Assembly: GCF_000321225.1 (NCBI RefSeq)
Contig: NW_004450566.1
Location: 324,097 to 388,096, forward strand
Direction of reading: 5' to 3'
DNA length: 64,000 nt
From: Odobenus rosmarus divergens
Lineage: Eukaryota > Chordata > Mammalia > Carnivora > Odobenidae
Both the position numbers and the translations under genes were made by a program. Below the pieces are notes generated by a model that was given only the letters and a program-made list of their open reading frames with translations, had not been told where the DNA came from and made no database searches. Below, piece by piece: positions 33,530-45,955 of this stretch (position 1 is its first letter; each line of letters starts with the position of its first letter).

Positions 33530-36500
33530 AATTCCATATATGAGTGAGATCATATGAAAATTATCTTTCTGTGATTGACTTTTTTCGCTTAGCATAATAC
33601 CCTCTAGTTCCATCTACATTGTTGCAAATGCAAGATTTCTTTTTTTGATGGCTAGGTAGTATTCCATTGTATATATATATATACCACATCTTCTTTATCC
33701 TTTCATCTGTCCATGGATGTCTGGGCTCTTCCCATAGTTTGGCTATTGTTGACATTGCTGCTATAAATACTGGGGTGCAGGTGCCCCTTCAGATTGCTAC
33801 ATTTCTATCTTTGGGGTAAATACCCAGGACTGCAATTGCTGGGTCATAGGGTAGCTCTATTTTCAACTTTCTGAGGAACCTCCATACTGTTTTCCAGAGT
33901 GGATCACCAACTTGCATTCCCACCAACAGTGTAAGAGGGTTCCCCTTTCTCCACATCCTCACCAACATCTGTCGTTTCCTGACTTGTTAATTTTAGCCAC
34001 TCTGACTGGTGTGAGGTGGTATCTCATTGTGATTTTGATTTTGATTTCCCTGATGCCGAGTGATGTGGAGTATTTTTTCACGTGTCTGTTGGCCATTTGG
34101 ATGTCTTCTTTGAAGAAAGATCTGTTCATGACTTCTGTCCATTTCTTGATTGGATTTTTTCTTCTTTGGGTGTTGACTTTGAGACGTTCTTTATAGATTT
34201 TGGATACTAGTACTTTATCTGATTTGACATTTGCAAATATTTTCTCGCATTTTGTTGGTTGTCTTTTGGTTTTGTCGAACGTTTCCTTTGCTGTGCAACA
34301 GCTTTTTATCTCGGTGAAGTCCCAATAGTTCATTTTTGCCTTTGTTTCCCTTGCCTTTGGAGACATGACTAGCAAGAGGTGCTGCAGCTGAGGACACAGA
34401 GGTTGCTACCTGTGTTCTCTTTTAGGATTTTGATGGGTTCCTGTCCCACATTTAGGTCGTTCACCCATTTTGAGTCTATTTTTGTGTATCTTGTAAGGAA
34501 ATGGTCCAGTTTCATTCCTCTGCATGTGGCTGTCCAATTTTCCCAACATCATTTGTTGAAGAGACTGTCTTTTTTTCCATGGGATATTCTTTCCTGCTTT
34601 GTCAAAGATTAGTTGACCATAGAGTTGAGGGTCCATTTCTGGGTTCTGTTGATCTGATCCATTGATCCATATGTCTGTTTTTGTGCCAATACCATACTGT
34701 CTTGATGATCACAGCTTTGTAATAAAGCTTAAAGTCTGGGATTGTGATGCCACCAGTTTTGGTTTTCTTTTTCAACATTCCTTTGGCTATTTGGGGTCTT
34801 TTCTAGTTCCATACAAATTTTAGGATTATTTGTTCCAGCTCTGTGAAAAAAGTGGATGGTATTTTGATAGGGATTGCATTGAATATATAGATTGCTCTAG
34901 GTAGCCTAGACATTTTAACAATATTTGTTCTTCCAATCCATGAGCATGGAACATTTTCCCATTTCTTTGTGTCTTCCTCAGTTTCTTTCATGAGTGTTCT
35001 AAAGTTTTCTGAGTACAGATCCTTTGCCTCTTTGGTTAGGTTTATTCCTAGGTATCTTATGGTTTTGGGTGCAATTGTAAGTGGGATCAACTCCTTAATT
35101 TCTCTTTCTTCTGTCTCATTGTTGGTGTATAGGAATGCATCTGATTTCTGTGCATTTATTTTATACCCTGCCACTTTACTGAATTGCTGTATGAGTTCTA
35201 GCAATTTTGGGATGGAGGCTTTTGGGGTTTCCACATAGTGTATCATGTCATCTGTGAAGAGTGAGAGTCTAACTTCTTTGCCAATTCGGATGTCTTTTAT
35301 TTCTTTTTGTTGTCTGATTGTTGAGTCTAGGACTTATAGTACTATGTTGAACAGCAGTGGTCAGAGTCGATATCCCTGCCCTGTTCCTGACCTTAGGGGA
35401 AAAGCTCTCAGTTTTTCCCCATTGAGAATGATATTTGCTGTGGGCTTTTCATAGCTGGCTTTTATGATATTGAGGTATGTACCTTCTATCCCTACAGTGT
35501 GAAGAGTTTTAATCAAGAAAGGATGGTATACTTTGTCAAATTCTTTTTCTGCATCTATTGAGAGGATCATATGGTTCTTGTCCTTTCTCTTATTAATGTA
35601 GTGTTATCCCATTATTTGATTTGCAGATGTTGAACCACCCTTGCAGCCCAGGAATAAATCCCACTTGATCGTGGTGAATAATCCTTTTAATGTATTTTTG
35701 GATCCTGTTGGCTAATACCTTGGTGAGAATTTTTGCACTCATGGTCATCAGGGATATTGGTCTGTAATTCTCCTTTGTGGTGGGGTTTTTGTCTGGTTTT
35801 GGGATCAAGGTAATGCTGGCCTCATAGAATGAGTTTGGAAGTTTTCCTTCCCTTTCTATTTTTTGAAATAGCTTCCAAAGAATAGGTATTCATTCTTCTT
35901 TCAATGTTTGGTAGAATTCCACTGGGAAGCCATCCAGCCCTGGACTCTTGTTTGTTGCGAGATTTTTGATTACTGCTTCAATTTCCTTGCTGGCTATGGG
36001 TCTGTTCAGGTTTTCTATTTCTTCCTGGTTCAGTGTTGGTAGTTTATACATCTCTGGGAATGCATCCATTTCTTCAGGTTGCCTAATTTGTTGGCATACA
36101 GTTGTTCATAATATGTTCTTATAACTATTTTATTTCTTCAGTGTTGGTTGTGATCTTTCCTCTTTCATTCATGATTTTATTTATTTGGGTCCTTTCTCTT
36201 TTCTTTTTGATAAATCTAGCCAGGGTTTTTTCAATCTTATTAATTCTTTCAAAGAACCACCTCCTAGTTTCATTGATCTGTTTTTACTGTTCTTTTCGTT
36301 TCTATTTCATTGGTATCTGCCCTAATCTTTATTAATTCTCTTCTCCTGCAGGATTTAGGTTTTATTTACTGTCCTTTCTCCAGCTCCTTTCAGTGTCAGG
36401 TTAGGTTGTCTATTTGAGACCTTTCTTGTTTCTTGAGAAAGGCTTGTATTGCTACGTACTTCCCTCTTAGGACCACCCCAGCTTTCTTTTGATGTCTATT

Positions 36501-36660
36501 AACATGATAAATGTTATCCACCACCCCCTCATGTTAAATCTGGAGGAGTCTTTGGGTCTAAAATGAGTCTCTTGCAGACAGCATATCAATGGGTCTTGCT
36601 ATTTTATCCAATCTGATATCCTGTGTGTTTTGATTGGGACATTTAGCCCATTAACATTCA
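33530..36660 (-). pseudogene. L1 ORF2 (endonuclease/reverse transcriptase), broken, copy 1
   Basis: ORF2p normally nicks target DNA and reverse-transcribes L1 RNA. The N-terminal endonuclease begins here with a recognisable CLQETH motif (antisense, about 36540-36580). It then jumps, at about 36480, to the linker before the reverse transcriptase. Conserved reverse transcriptase blocks follow: the [12 protein letters not shown] block (35593-35808), [10 protein letters not shown] (35361-35570) with the first catalytic Asp, and the second catalytic pair in F-T-D-D (antisense of about 35240-35262), where most L1s have F-A-D-D. The thumb-like region lies at 34803-35246, the Cys-containing C-terminal region at 33959-34375, and the very end near 33561-33755. 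Stops and frameshifts separate these pieces. An intact ORF2 is about 1,275 codons; this one is shorter by roughly 210. Confidence 0.88.
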
Positions 36661-36779
36661 GAGTAACTACTGAAAAATATGAATTTAGTGCCATTGTATT
36701 ACCTGTAAAGTCACTGTTTCTGTATATTGTCTCTGTTCCTTTCTGGTCTATGTTACTTTCGGGCTTTCTCTTTGCTAAA

Positions 36780-37720
36780 GGATCCCCTTTAATATTTCTT
36801 GCAAGGCTGGTTTAGTGATCACAAATTCTTTTAGTTTCTGTTTGTCCTGGAAGCTTTTTATCTCTCCTTCTATTCTGACTGACAGCACTGCTGGATAAAA
36901 TTTTCTTGGTGCATATTTTTTTCATCTAGCACCCTGAATATATCATGCCAGTCCTTTCTGGCCTGCTAGGTCTCTGTGGATAGATCTTCTGCCAGTCTAA
37001 TATTTCTACCCTTGTAAGTTAAGGACCTCTTGTCCAGAGCTGCTTTCAGGATTTTCTCTTTGTCTCTGATATATGCAAGCTTCACTATTATATGTCAAGG
37101 TGTTGACCTATTTTTATTGATTGTGGGGGGATGGTTCTCTGTGCCTCCTGGACTTGAATGTCTGTTTCCTTTTCTGCCTCCTGGACTTAAATGCCTGTTT
37201 CCTTCTCCAGATTAGGGAAGTTTTCCGCTATAATTAGATCCAATATACCTTCTGCCCCTCTCTCTCTCTTTTTCCTCTTCTTCTAGGACCCAATTATTCT
37301 GATATTGTTTCGCTTTATGGAGAAATCTCTCGAATTCTCCCCTTGTGATCCAGTAGTTGTGTTCTTTTTCTCAGCTTCTTTATTCTCCATCATTTTGTCT
37401 TCTATATCACTAATTCTCTCTTCTGCTTCATTCATCCTAGCTGTTAGAGCCTCCATTTTTTATTGCATCTCATTGATAGCCTTTTTGATTTCAACTTGAT
37501 TAGATTTTAGTTCTCTTATTTCTCCATAATGGGATTCTATAGTGTCTTCTATGCTTTTTCAAGCCCAGTTAGTATCTTTATAATCATTATTCTGAACTCT
37601 AGTTCCAACATCTTACTTATATCCATACTGATTAGATCCCTGGCAGTCAGTACTGCCTTTTGTTCTCTTTTTTGAGATGAGTTTTTCCTTCTTGTTATTC
37701 TGTCCAGATTAGAATAGATG
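36780..37720 (-). pseudogene. L1 ORF1 (RNA-binding protein), broken, copy 1
   Basis: ORF1p is the trimeric RNA chaperone of L1 particles: a coiled coil, an RRM domain and a C-terminal domain. The coiled-coil part corresponds to 37305-37660 antisense. The RRM/CTD part corresponds to 36870-37215, where the matching stretch of copy 2 is readable. A local duplication of CTGCCTCCTGGACTT-like sequence (37144-37200) lies between them. Several stops; no continuous frame. Confidence 0.7.
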
Positions 37721-39584
37721 AACAAGAGAACAAAATACTAAAATGCTAAAAATGACCCCAGAGAAATACACACTAAACAAATCAGAAGAGATCTGAAACT
37801 GAAAAAAAATAATTAAAATTTAAAAAAAGAGAGAATATAATAAGACAGTTGAACAGAACAGAGCAATACACTGGATCCTGTGTGTATTTTGGTCTGTTTG
37901 TTAGAAAAGTAGATCCCAAAATTGTAAAGAAAGAAAAACTTAAATATTTAAAAAAATAAAATTAAATACAATGAAAGGATAGAATGTAAGTGTAAGGATG
38001 AAAATTAAAAGAGAAAAGAAAGAGTAAAAGAAAAAAAAGAAGGAATATAAACAGACAGGTGAACAGAAGGGAACAATACACTATATTCTGAATGTATTTT
38101 GGTCAGTTTTTTAGAAGAAACTATATCTTAAAATTGTAAAGAAAGAAAAACATATATATATGTATATTTATATATATATATAAAATTAAATACATTGAAA
38201 GGATAGAATGTAACTTTAAAGATGAAATTTTAAAAAGGCTTTAAGAAAAAAAAGAAGAAGAAGAAGAAAAAAGAGTGAATATGATTAGACAGGTGAGGAG
38301 AACAAAGGATACATTAGATTCCAGGTCTGTTTTGGTCTGTTTGTTAGAAGTAACTGCATTCGAAAATTGTAAAGAATTAAGAATTTAAAAAAATAATTGA
38401 TAAAATAAGAAGTTGGTTGAAAAAGGAAAGAGAAAGAAAATTAAAATGGAAAGCCTAAGGAATTGTGGGGAAAAAAATCCATGAATTCTATATATTATTT
38501 TCCCCTAGCACTGGAGTTTGACTGTTCTCTATGATCAGTAAACTTGGTCTTAGCCGGACCTCTTGTCCAGAGGTCTTGTCTTAGCCAGATGTTCTTGCTG
38601 ATCTTCTCAGGGAAGGGCCTGGTGCATTAATTCTCAAGTATATTTGCCCCAGGCAGAGTTGCACTCCCCTTGTCAGGGGGCCAGCCTACATTCAAGTGGC
38701 TCTGCCTTGCTCTATGTGGCTTTCATTCCCTGAAGGCTTTCTGTGTGGCTTAAAGAATGAGAATGGAAATGGCAGCCTCCCAATCTCCAGCCCCAGAGCT
38801 GAGAGCTCGGGGCCCCACTCTTCAGTCTGCCCTCAGGAAAAAGTGATCAGTTACTCCTGTCTCCCTGGTCTCCAGCTATACTCTGTGCTCACCCAGCCTG
38901 TGACCAACTGTTTCTATCTCAGGCTCATGAAACCACCCTGAGTCTCCAAACCCTGCAGATTCATGTGGCTCGCACCAGCTCTGCAACCCCCAGGGGAAGA
39001 AGGGGGTCTCACCGGTTCTGCCACTTGCTGGGCCCCTGCTTGGAGAGTGGTTGCCTGGCCAAGCCCTGGTTCAGGGTATATGGCAACCCTGAGCTGAAAG
39101 CCCACTGCTGGGTTTGCTGATTGCAGCTGGCTTCCCCACTCTGATGCCTGGGAACTCTGCAGCAGTCAGGTACCCCTGGTCTTCCTGTGACCCTGAGGAT
39201 CCTGAGACCACATTGTCCCACCCAGGATTTTGCCCTGCTTTGCCACCTGAGTGCCTTTTAGACAGAGGCGTTCCTCACCGGAGCTGACTTCTGAAAGTTC
39301 TGAGTTTGTGCTCCTGCTGCTATATCACGTTCTGGTAGCTGGCTTACAGAGGCTCCCACCCCCCATGGTTTGTCTTCTGATATATTGCCTTGGATTCACT
39401 TCTCTTCACCTCCTACTTTGCAGAAAGTGGTCTCTTTTCTATTTGTACAGTTTCAGCTATTCTTGTCTTAGATCTCGGTTGAGTTGCAGGTGTTCAAAAT
39501 GATTTGATAGCTATCCAGCTGAATTCCCGGGACCAGATGAGATTACGGTCTCCTACTCCTCCACCATCTTGGATTCAGACCCTG
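37721..39584 (-). promoter_or_regulatory. L1 5'UTR (internal promoter region), copy 1
   Basis: About 1.86 kb between ORF1 and the L1 5' end. The distal part (38500-39570) is GC-richer and the proximal part is three tandem A-rich units. L1 5'UTRs hold an internal RNA polymerase II promoter; whether this one is active cannot be told from sequence. Confidence 0.6.
37831..38460. repeat. Three tandem ~210-bp units in L1 5'UTR
   Basis: Units start at about 37831, 38040 and 38272. Each has a GAATATAA(T/A)(A/C)AGACAG start, an ACAATACACT-like word, TTTTGGTC(T/A)GTTT, AAAATTGTAAAGAA and AATTAAATACA(A/T)TGAAAGGATAG (the last in units 1 and 2). Unit 2 is lengthened by a TATATA run at 38150-38182. Divergence between units is 15-25% by eye. 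Confidence 0.8.
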
Positions 39585-39643
39585 AGAGAGAGATTTTTAA
39601 GCAGGTTCCATGCCCAAAGTGGAGCCGTATTCAGGGCTTGATC
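39585..39643 (-). mobile_element. CAN-SINE, right part, split by L1
   Basis: AGATTTTTAAGCAGGTTCCATG, CCCAAAGTGGAGCCG and CAGGGCTTGATCT complete the SINE begun at 33195. Truncation before the tRNA-like head is unusual for a SINE, which is normally complete at that end. Confidence 0.8.
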
Positions 39644-39775
39644 TTATGAGGTAGATTTAATTATCATCCTCATTTTGCAGATAACGTCACTGAGAAAGTT
39701 TGAGAGAGGTAAAATGAATTACGTGTTAAACCAGCTATCTGACTTTAAATCCTGATTTTTTTCTCACAGTATTGT
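39644..39775 (-). mobile_element. MIR, right part of the nested insertion
   Basis: GAGGTAGATTTAATTATCATCC, TCATTTTGCAGATAACG, and CACTGAGAAAGTTTGAGAGAGG continue the MIR that began at 33115. The order MIR, SINE, L1 is therefore resolved. Confidence 0.85.
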
Positions 39776-42565
39776 GGAGAGCATGGGCAAGAAGTCAGGC
39801 TCCCAGAACCTGCCAACTTGTTTACATGTTTTATTTTTCAATTATGTGACATTGGTTCTTTATGGATTGTTTGGACTTGTCTATTACAATAAATAATTCA
39901 GAGAGTTGTATATTTTTTTCCATTGGCTATTTGCTCCTGTGAACTAATTTTGCTACATAAAGTCATCCTTACAGCTGTTTAAATTATCCAACCAATCCAA
40001 ATTCTTGTTTTGCTTCTTACAAGGTCCTGCTTGACTTGGAAAAAATGGGTGTTCCATTTCTCTCACTATATTTAGCTGCCTGGAACGGTAACTTCTACCT
40101 GCACTTTGGGACTTTGGCTCAAAGCCAATGTGGTTACACAAGGGAGGGGTAAAGTGGCTGGACTGAGGTTGTATTTTGTGTCAGCCATTTTTTTAAGGGC
40201 AGTATTTTGAGAAGAATGTTGCCACATGGCTGGAAGAAATGTTGGGTTGCAAACATACTTGGTGTGGTTTGCTATGATTTTACTCATTATTTCCCCATTA
40301 AGCTGTCTTTATCAGCTTGTCTTTTGGATACTTGCTGCTGTAAAATAGAGTTCTATGAAAGGTGGCTTGTTCTATGCTTAATCTGTGGCAAATCATCAAC
40401 ATTGCTCCTCTTTTTAAATTCCAAGAAGATATGCTAGGCACCAAGGAAAAATTGGCTAGCATTTCTTCTGCTTGTGATATAATCATTGTATTCCTTGACT
40501 GGGAGAGATTTTGAGAGGTCAGCTTGTTCTTTCTACCTTGTCCTCATCTTCTTGACATGGATCCATTAAAAACATCCTCAAAAAAGGCATCACATTTTAT
40601 TAAACCCCTGAAGAGAGTCCAACTTCTTTTTATTATTAATTCTAGTGATTATCACTTTAGACTAATTTTAAATAACAGGAAAAAAAGCAGATGATGACAA
40701 GTTTGACCAACTCTGCAGTCCTCTTCCTGTTTGTTTTGGCCCAATACGTAGCCAGTTAAATTGACTATGTAAACATCAGCTATGAACATGGAAGAAAATA
40801 CAGACTGGATTATGTGATACTCAGGTGAAAGACCTAACCTTATCATTAGCGAATTCATCCTTTACCTAATTTCAATCCCTGAGGATACAATTCAAGTAAA
40901 CCTCCTCTGAAACTGCCATAAACGGAGGTGGAAATAGCTTCTTGCCATTTGCTGTGTAAGAAACATACATATGTACTGGAAAATAAGAGAAAGAAACTTT
41001 GGACTCTTAGAATAAATCATCAGAGAATTTTTTGCTGCTCAAGTCATCCTAGGAACCTAAAGTTGCTCACTAAATATGAAATTGCTTATAAACAATTTAG
41101 GACAAAACCTAACAGTTCTAGGAATTTGGTAAAAATTAACTATTATTTAGAGAAAGCAGTGCCAGGGTTTAAAATGAGCCTTCCACACAGAGGAGGACAA
41201 AGGAAGTTAATAGACGGGACCAATGTGATAGGAGCAGAACTAAGCTGTTGGCCTGATCATTTCTGCTGAACAATTTTCATAACTTTAGGGAAGAGACATT
41301 CTCAGTCACTACCCAAACATACCTCTGTGCAATACAGGAGTATTGCTTCCATTTCATTTAAACACCTGCTAATCTGTTTCCTATTTATCCACAGTTGACC
41401 TTGTCATTCTCAAATCGTCTTGGGGCTGGCTGAAGATCCCACTCCATTACCATCTGAAGCAGAAGTGTCTGAATCAGAATGCCTCTGCCATCTGAGTGAA
41501 GGACTATGCCTTGTTGGGGCCAACAGATGCCTAAAGTATCTAATCAGATGAAATGAGGTGAGAACCCCATGCTAGCACTCTGAGCAGGGCAGTGGCATTG
41601 ATCCCCATTAGAACTGGCAAAAGGATACAGCTCTTGGGGTACATTCCCACCAGTGGACTCCCTCATCAGTCTTTTACATGTGTTCAAGCACATGAATCAT
41701 ACAGATTACCAGAATTATCCAGGACACTTAAAAAAAATACAATTTCCTCCCTATTATCTGATATTCTGATCTTGTTAGTTTGAGATAGGACCCCTGACAA
41801 TGTTTTATAAGCTTTGTAGATGATTCTTAGAGACTTTCCTTTAAGTAATTGAGCTTTTCCAAAGGAATCATTTATCTTGAATGAATGGGGGAAACTCTTT
41901 GAGCTTTAACAGTTTGCTCACCTATCTAAAAATGTAATATTTTACAGGTCTTTGGACAGCTCTGATGTAGTTCTATTATTAGCCCTTACTGAATTAGTTA
42001 TATCTGCAGCAAAGTTCAGGGAGGACACCCAGGTCTTATATCAGGATTTCCAAGTAGGACAGGCTCTTCTTAAATCACCCTTAGTTTCTGAGATGTGAGC
42101 TGGTGGTCTGCGTGAGGGGTTAAAGAGCCTGATTAGCCCATCTTTCCAGGCCCCCCACTGCAGGATCAGCCTTTTTTTTTCCCCCCCGAAGTCCTACCCT
42201 GGCCTGGCAGTAGATCATTGGCTTACTCTTTATTCTCCTGGGCCTGGCATGAGTCCTACCACACACAGATTGTAGCTGGTGTGCTAGATGTGAGTGCTGT
42301 GCTACCTCTCTATTGGAACCTCCTCTTCTCCTTACATTGCTGACTTTTGCCTCAGTTTACCAGTGTAACTTTCCAGTTCTTCACTTGATCTGCAGCTGAC
42401 CTTGAGTCTTAGCCCACTACTCCAGCGCCCTGCCTTATTGCCTGCCTCTTGCCTCTTTTTTCCTGTGGTCTGTTCTCTGAACCCTACTGACTAATCCTAC
42501 AGTACACAGAGTGGAGTATCTTGTGGGGCCAACGGTGGCTCCCCAGACTTAAACTGCCTTCGTTG
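39776..42565. other. Unique non-coding stretch
   Basis: About 2.8 kb without a repeat I can place. A plus-strand frame of 113 codons (40928-41269) and several others have no domain or codon bias. A C-run (TTTTTTTTTCCCCCCCG) is present at 42172-42187. Confidence 0.45.
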
Positions 42566-42785
42566 GAAGCTGGCTCTAGCACCTTCTAGCTGGGTGAGTT
42601 TGCACAAATGACCTAACTACTTAGTTTCTTTACTTTACTTTCTTCCATCTTTATTCTCTTAGTTTCTTCATCTGTAAAACAGAGAAATAATAGTATCTAC
42701 CTCACAGAATTGTAAGAATTAAATGAGGCAACACATGTAAAATACTTAGAAAGTATTTAATAAGTGGAAGCTACTCTCATGATTA
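42566..42785 (+). mobile_element. MIR
   Basis: GGAAGCTGGCTCTAGCACCTTC, GTTTCTTCATCTGTAAAAC, TAATAGTATCTACCTCACAG and GAATTAAATGAGGCAACAC match MIR in order, with an insertion of about 35 bp before the core. Confidence 0.85.
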
Positions 42786-43480
42786 TTACTGGCTTACTTG
42801 GAGCCATGAAACTATTGCCTGCTTGATTACAAATTTTGTCTGCTAAATGGAGTTTAGTTCACCACATCCTTTGGACATTGCCTATTATGCTGCCCACTAC
42901 ATGAGTACCCAGCTGCTTATCTCTCCCCAGCCCCTTACAGTGTCAGTGATGTTTCTGGGGATCCTGTGCAAAGCTTGTCCAACCAGCCTCATTTATGACA
43001 ATTCATTCTCTTCAATTTTCTTGCCTTCTTTTTTTTTAACTGGATTAACCAAGTTCCTTCGACTTCATAGACTTTAATTTCCAATCACTTGGTCATCTTC
43101 CTGCCTCCACTTTAAACCTTTTCCAAATTCTTTTCTCACTTAGTTGCTTAAGACAAATGCGGTTTACAAAGGCTTACAAACTAGGCTGAGGATTCAAAGA
43201 TTATCTTGGGGTCTCTATATGCTCTCCCTGATTCTCCATTCAGGATCATGCTAAAGTGTTGAACCTCAGAATGCAGCTGTTCTTTGGCTGCTGACATGCT
43301 CTAACTCACACTGAAAATTTTCTGTGTCTTGTTATACTATTTTGCAAAAATAAATAAAATCTCAAGAAACTGCTGATCCATTATCATGGAGGGCTTAGTG
43401 GTGGACTCCCTTTTTTGAAGTGGTGAAGATAAGGAAATAATGATGGGACAAGAAGAGAAGGAATATTTCTGTTTATTCAG
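42786..43480. other. Unique non-coding stretch
   Basis: No repeat or gene recognised. Confidence 0.4.
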
Positions 43481-43645
43481 TAAATATTTAATTTGTACCT
43501 ATTTTGTGCCAGGCGTTGGTCTAGGCGCTTAGGAGAATATGAATGAATAAAACAGACACAGATCTATATCATAGAAATTTTCCATCAAAGGTGGACACAA
43601 AATCAATAGTTGTATTTTAATAAAAAACATTTTGATTAAAATTTA
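43481..43645 (+). repeat. Unclassified old dispersed repeat fragment
   Basis: TTCAGTAAATATTTAATTTG, TGTGCCAGGCGTTGGTCTAGG and AATAAAACAGACACAGATC follow the beginning of the same unnamed family suspected at 24181. Confidence 0.4.
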
Positions 43646-45814
43646 GAGGGATGTATTAGAGTTTAAGCAGATCATCAAAGTTTCGGAATTACGACATTTT
43701 ATAACATGCTTAGCAAAATACAGATGTTATTAGTAATATTTGAATTAGTAAACAATAAATATAATAAATAACAAATGTAATCAGCCTTTATCTTGATATT
43801 TTTCACATTTTCAAAAGCTAAGCTGAATAATGAAAGGCATGCAATTTTATCCTGGTGATCTAGAATCTTCTAGAAAGAATTGAGGAGGCTGTGAGGCTCT
43901 AAGGTAAATTGTGGGTGGCAAAATTTACAAAATACTGTTTGGCAGTGATAAGTTGTCCTCTAAGAGGGATTGGCAGGCTTCTGGGTTAAAAAAATCAGAT
44001 CTTCATTTATTAGGATTTTCTGAGTAGTAGCAGGGGTGATGTCCCTGTCTGGGGAGAGGTAAGAGTGCTGGCAGCGAGAGTGGTGAGAGGGCAGGCATGT
44101 TGGTGGCTTAAAGATCATGTTCTCCACGTGTCTGTGCGAGGCTGTCTGGTGGGTGTAAGGGTTATTTCAGGATATTCTGGGGGCAGCAAAACTGACAGAA
44201 GATACAGAAAAGGGAGGGTAGTTTTCCCCCTTAAAAATAGAAATCACATGGGGAAGAGTCACATCTTAATTCTTTATAAACTAACATGTTAATATCATGG
44301 AAAAGAAAATTACATAAAACTGTGTTTTAAAATGGTTCTGATATTTTAGTATATTTAAATTACATATTAAAATATTTTAAAAAATAAAGCAAAGCTCTTA
44401 AAAGAATTAGAGTGGAAATTTAGAAATTTGGAGCTAATTCAACAAACTGTATTTGAAAATCCAGCTTGTATTCAGCATTTTTTCAAGGTCCTGGGAATAT
44501 AATAGTTGGCTAAGACATTTCTCTAGTTCTCAAAGAACTCACAATATAGTAGAGGGTGAGGGTGACACATGCAACACCGGATGAACACTATTCATTGTTG
44601 TAGATGATCTATCAGACTAGATCCCCTCAAATTACTGTGGGGGCAGGGTGGGCTGGTTCTGGGAAGTTTTATTATCAAGTTTTCTTTCTCTTTTTACCCT
44701 TGTGCTTCTGTGTTTTATGGTTTAATCGTAAGTGTGGCTTTGTACGCAAATCATCTCAAATCCTTTTGAGAAGTAAAAAATGTCCTTAAACAATCAATCA
44801 GTAAAGATAATCCTCTGATAAAGTAAAATTTGGATACAAAAATCAGACAAGAGATCAAAGTTAGAGTAATCTTAAACCATTACGTATAAAACACCCCTCA
44901 AAAACAAATAGGCTGTTCCAAAAAAAATCTCAGAGTGAATTTGCTGAAGGGCTTGTCAAAGGCCATGTTGTTTCCTGATTCAAAGAGATTATCATGGAGG
45001 GGGGGGCGGGATTTCCTTACATTCAGCAGTGTGCTGTTCTTTTTACTCTAGTTGAGTAAAGGATCACAAAGAATCTGGTCAGGATTGGGAAGAGAGGGCA
45101 ACTGTAAAGAAGGGGGATTCTCCAGATGGAAAGACTGGCAAAATTCTACTTCTGGGGGATTATAGGAGGGGAGAAATGGGGCCTGCCTAGGTTATTAGGA
45201 AGAAGATGGTTAAAACCTTTGATCCTGTGTCTGATCCCAGGAAGCAGGCTGAAGAGATCCTAAACTTTCACTCAGTAGCTCCAAAATACAATCAGATGAG
45301 GATAGTCTGAATGTTTCCAATTCTAAAAGTCAAGATAGGGAGAAATTTTGTTTGGGCCCGAGAAGCAATACTGCATTAAATTAAACAAGTAGTGACAGGA
45401 ATTAAAGAGTCATATGATGGAAGGCCCCACTTTATTTGCATGTGTTTGCATTTCTTTAAATCTTATTTTATGTAGTTTTAAAACTATATTTTGTATTATT
45501 TATAATTAGCAATGTTAATGAGTAGTTTTCTATTGGTATTGTTACATTAGTAAAAGCTTCTTTTATACAAAAAAGAAAAACCGACTCACTTGTATGCTAA
45601 ATAATCTGAGAGACTTGTCTGGTGAAAACTAGGTGGAATTTATAACATAACTGAGGACTCCATTGTGTCTCCTAGTGTCAGCGACACAAATTGCAAGTAT
45701 AGCAATCGTGCCCAAGAAGAGTTAACCAGCCTTGTAAATCCAAACCTACTGAGTAATGGTAGATAGCAAATCATGGCAGAGATTGGCTGGCAACCACTTT
45801 AAATCGAGTGGAGC
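43646..45814. other. Unique non-coding stretch
   Basis: Repeat-poor. At 44470-44570 (TTCAAGGTCCTGGGAATATAA, GAACTCACAATATAGTAGAG) a further scrap of the unnamed family may be present. A G-run (GGGGGGGCGGG) lies at 45000-45010. Confidence 0.4.
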
Positions 45815-45955
45815 ATACTACATTGTCATTGCTTACTCCTATTTGGTCATAAATTTTTTGAGTGTAGGGACTGTATTTGACTTAGCATTGGATCTCTGGA
45901 GCTCGAAAGTATGGGATGCATAGTTGGTATTTGAGGAAAATTATGAAATGAATTA
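45815..45955 (+). mobile_element. L2 3' end
   Basis: AATTTTTTGAGTGTAGGGAC, TGTATTTGACTTAGCATTGG and GGTATTTGAGGAAAATTATG follow the L2 3' end with decay. Confidence 0.55.

Larger units (their letters stand above)
33265..39584 (-). mobile_element. Near-full-length carnivore L1 (copy 1), disabled
   Basis: An antisense L1 of 6.3 kb. In its own direction it runs from a 5' end AAGATGGTGGAGGAGTAGG (about 39560) through a long 5'UTR, ORF1, an ORF2 with reverse transcriptase, a 3'UTR and a poly(A) seen here as T-rich sequence at 33259. The probable target duplication is GAGAAGGAATTTTT (33251-33264) against GAGAGAGATTTTT (39586-39598). Both ORFs contain stops and frameshifts and the endonuclease has lost about 630 bp, so the copy cannot move by itself. 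Confidence 0.92.

Noticed and set aside
37831..38460. Regularly spaced repeats resembling a CRISPR array
   Set aside because: The units are about 210 bp, diverged and inside a eukaryotic L1; a CRISPR array has short identical repeats with unique spacers and does not occur in mammals.
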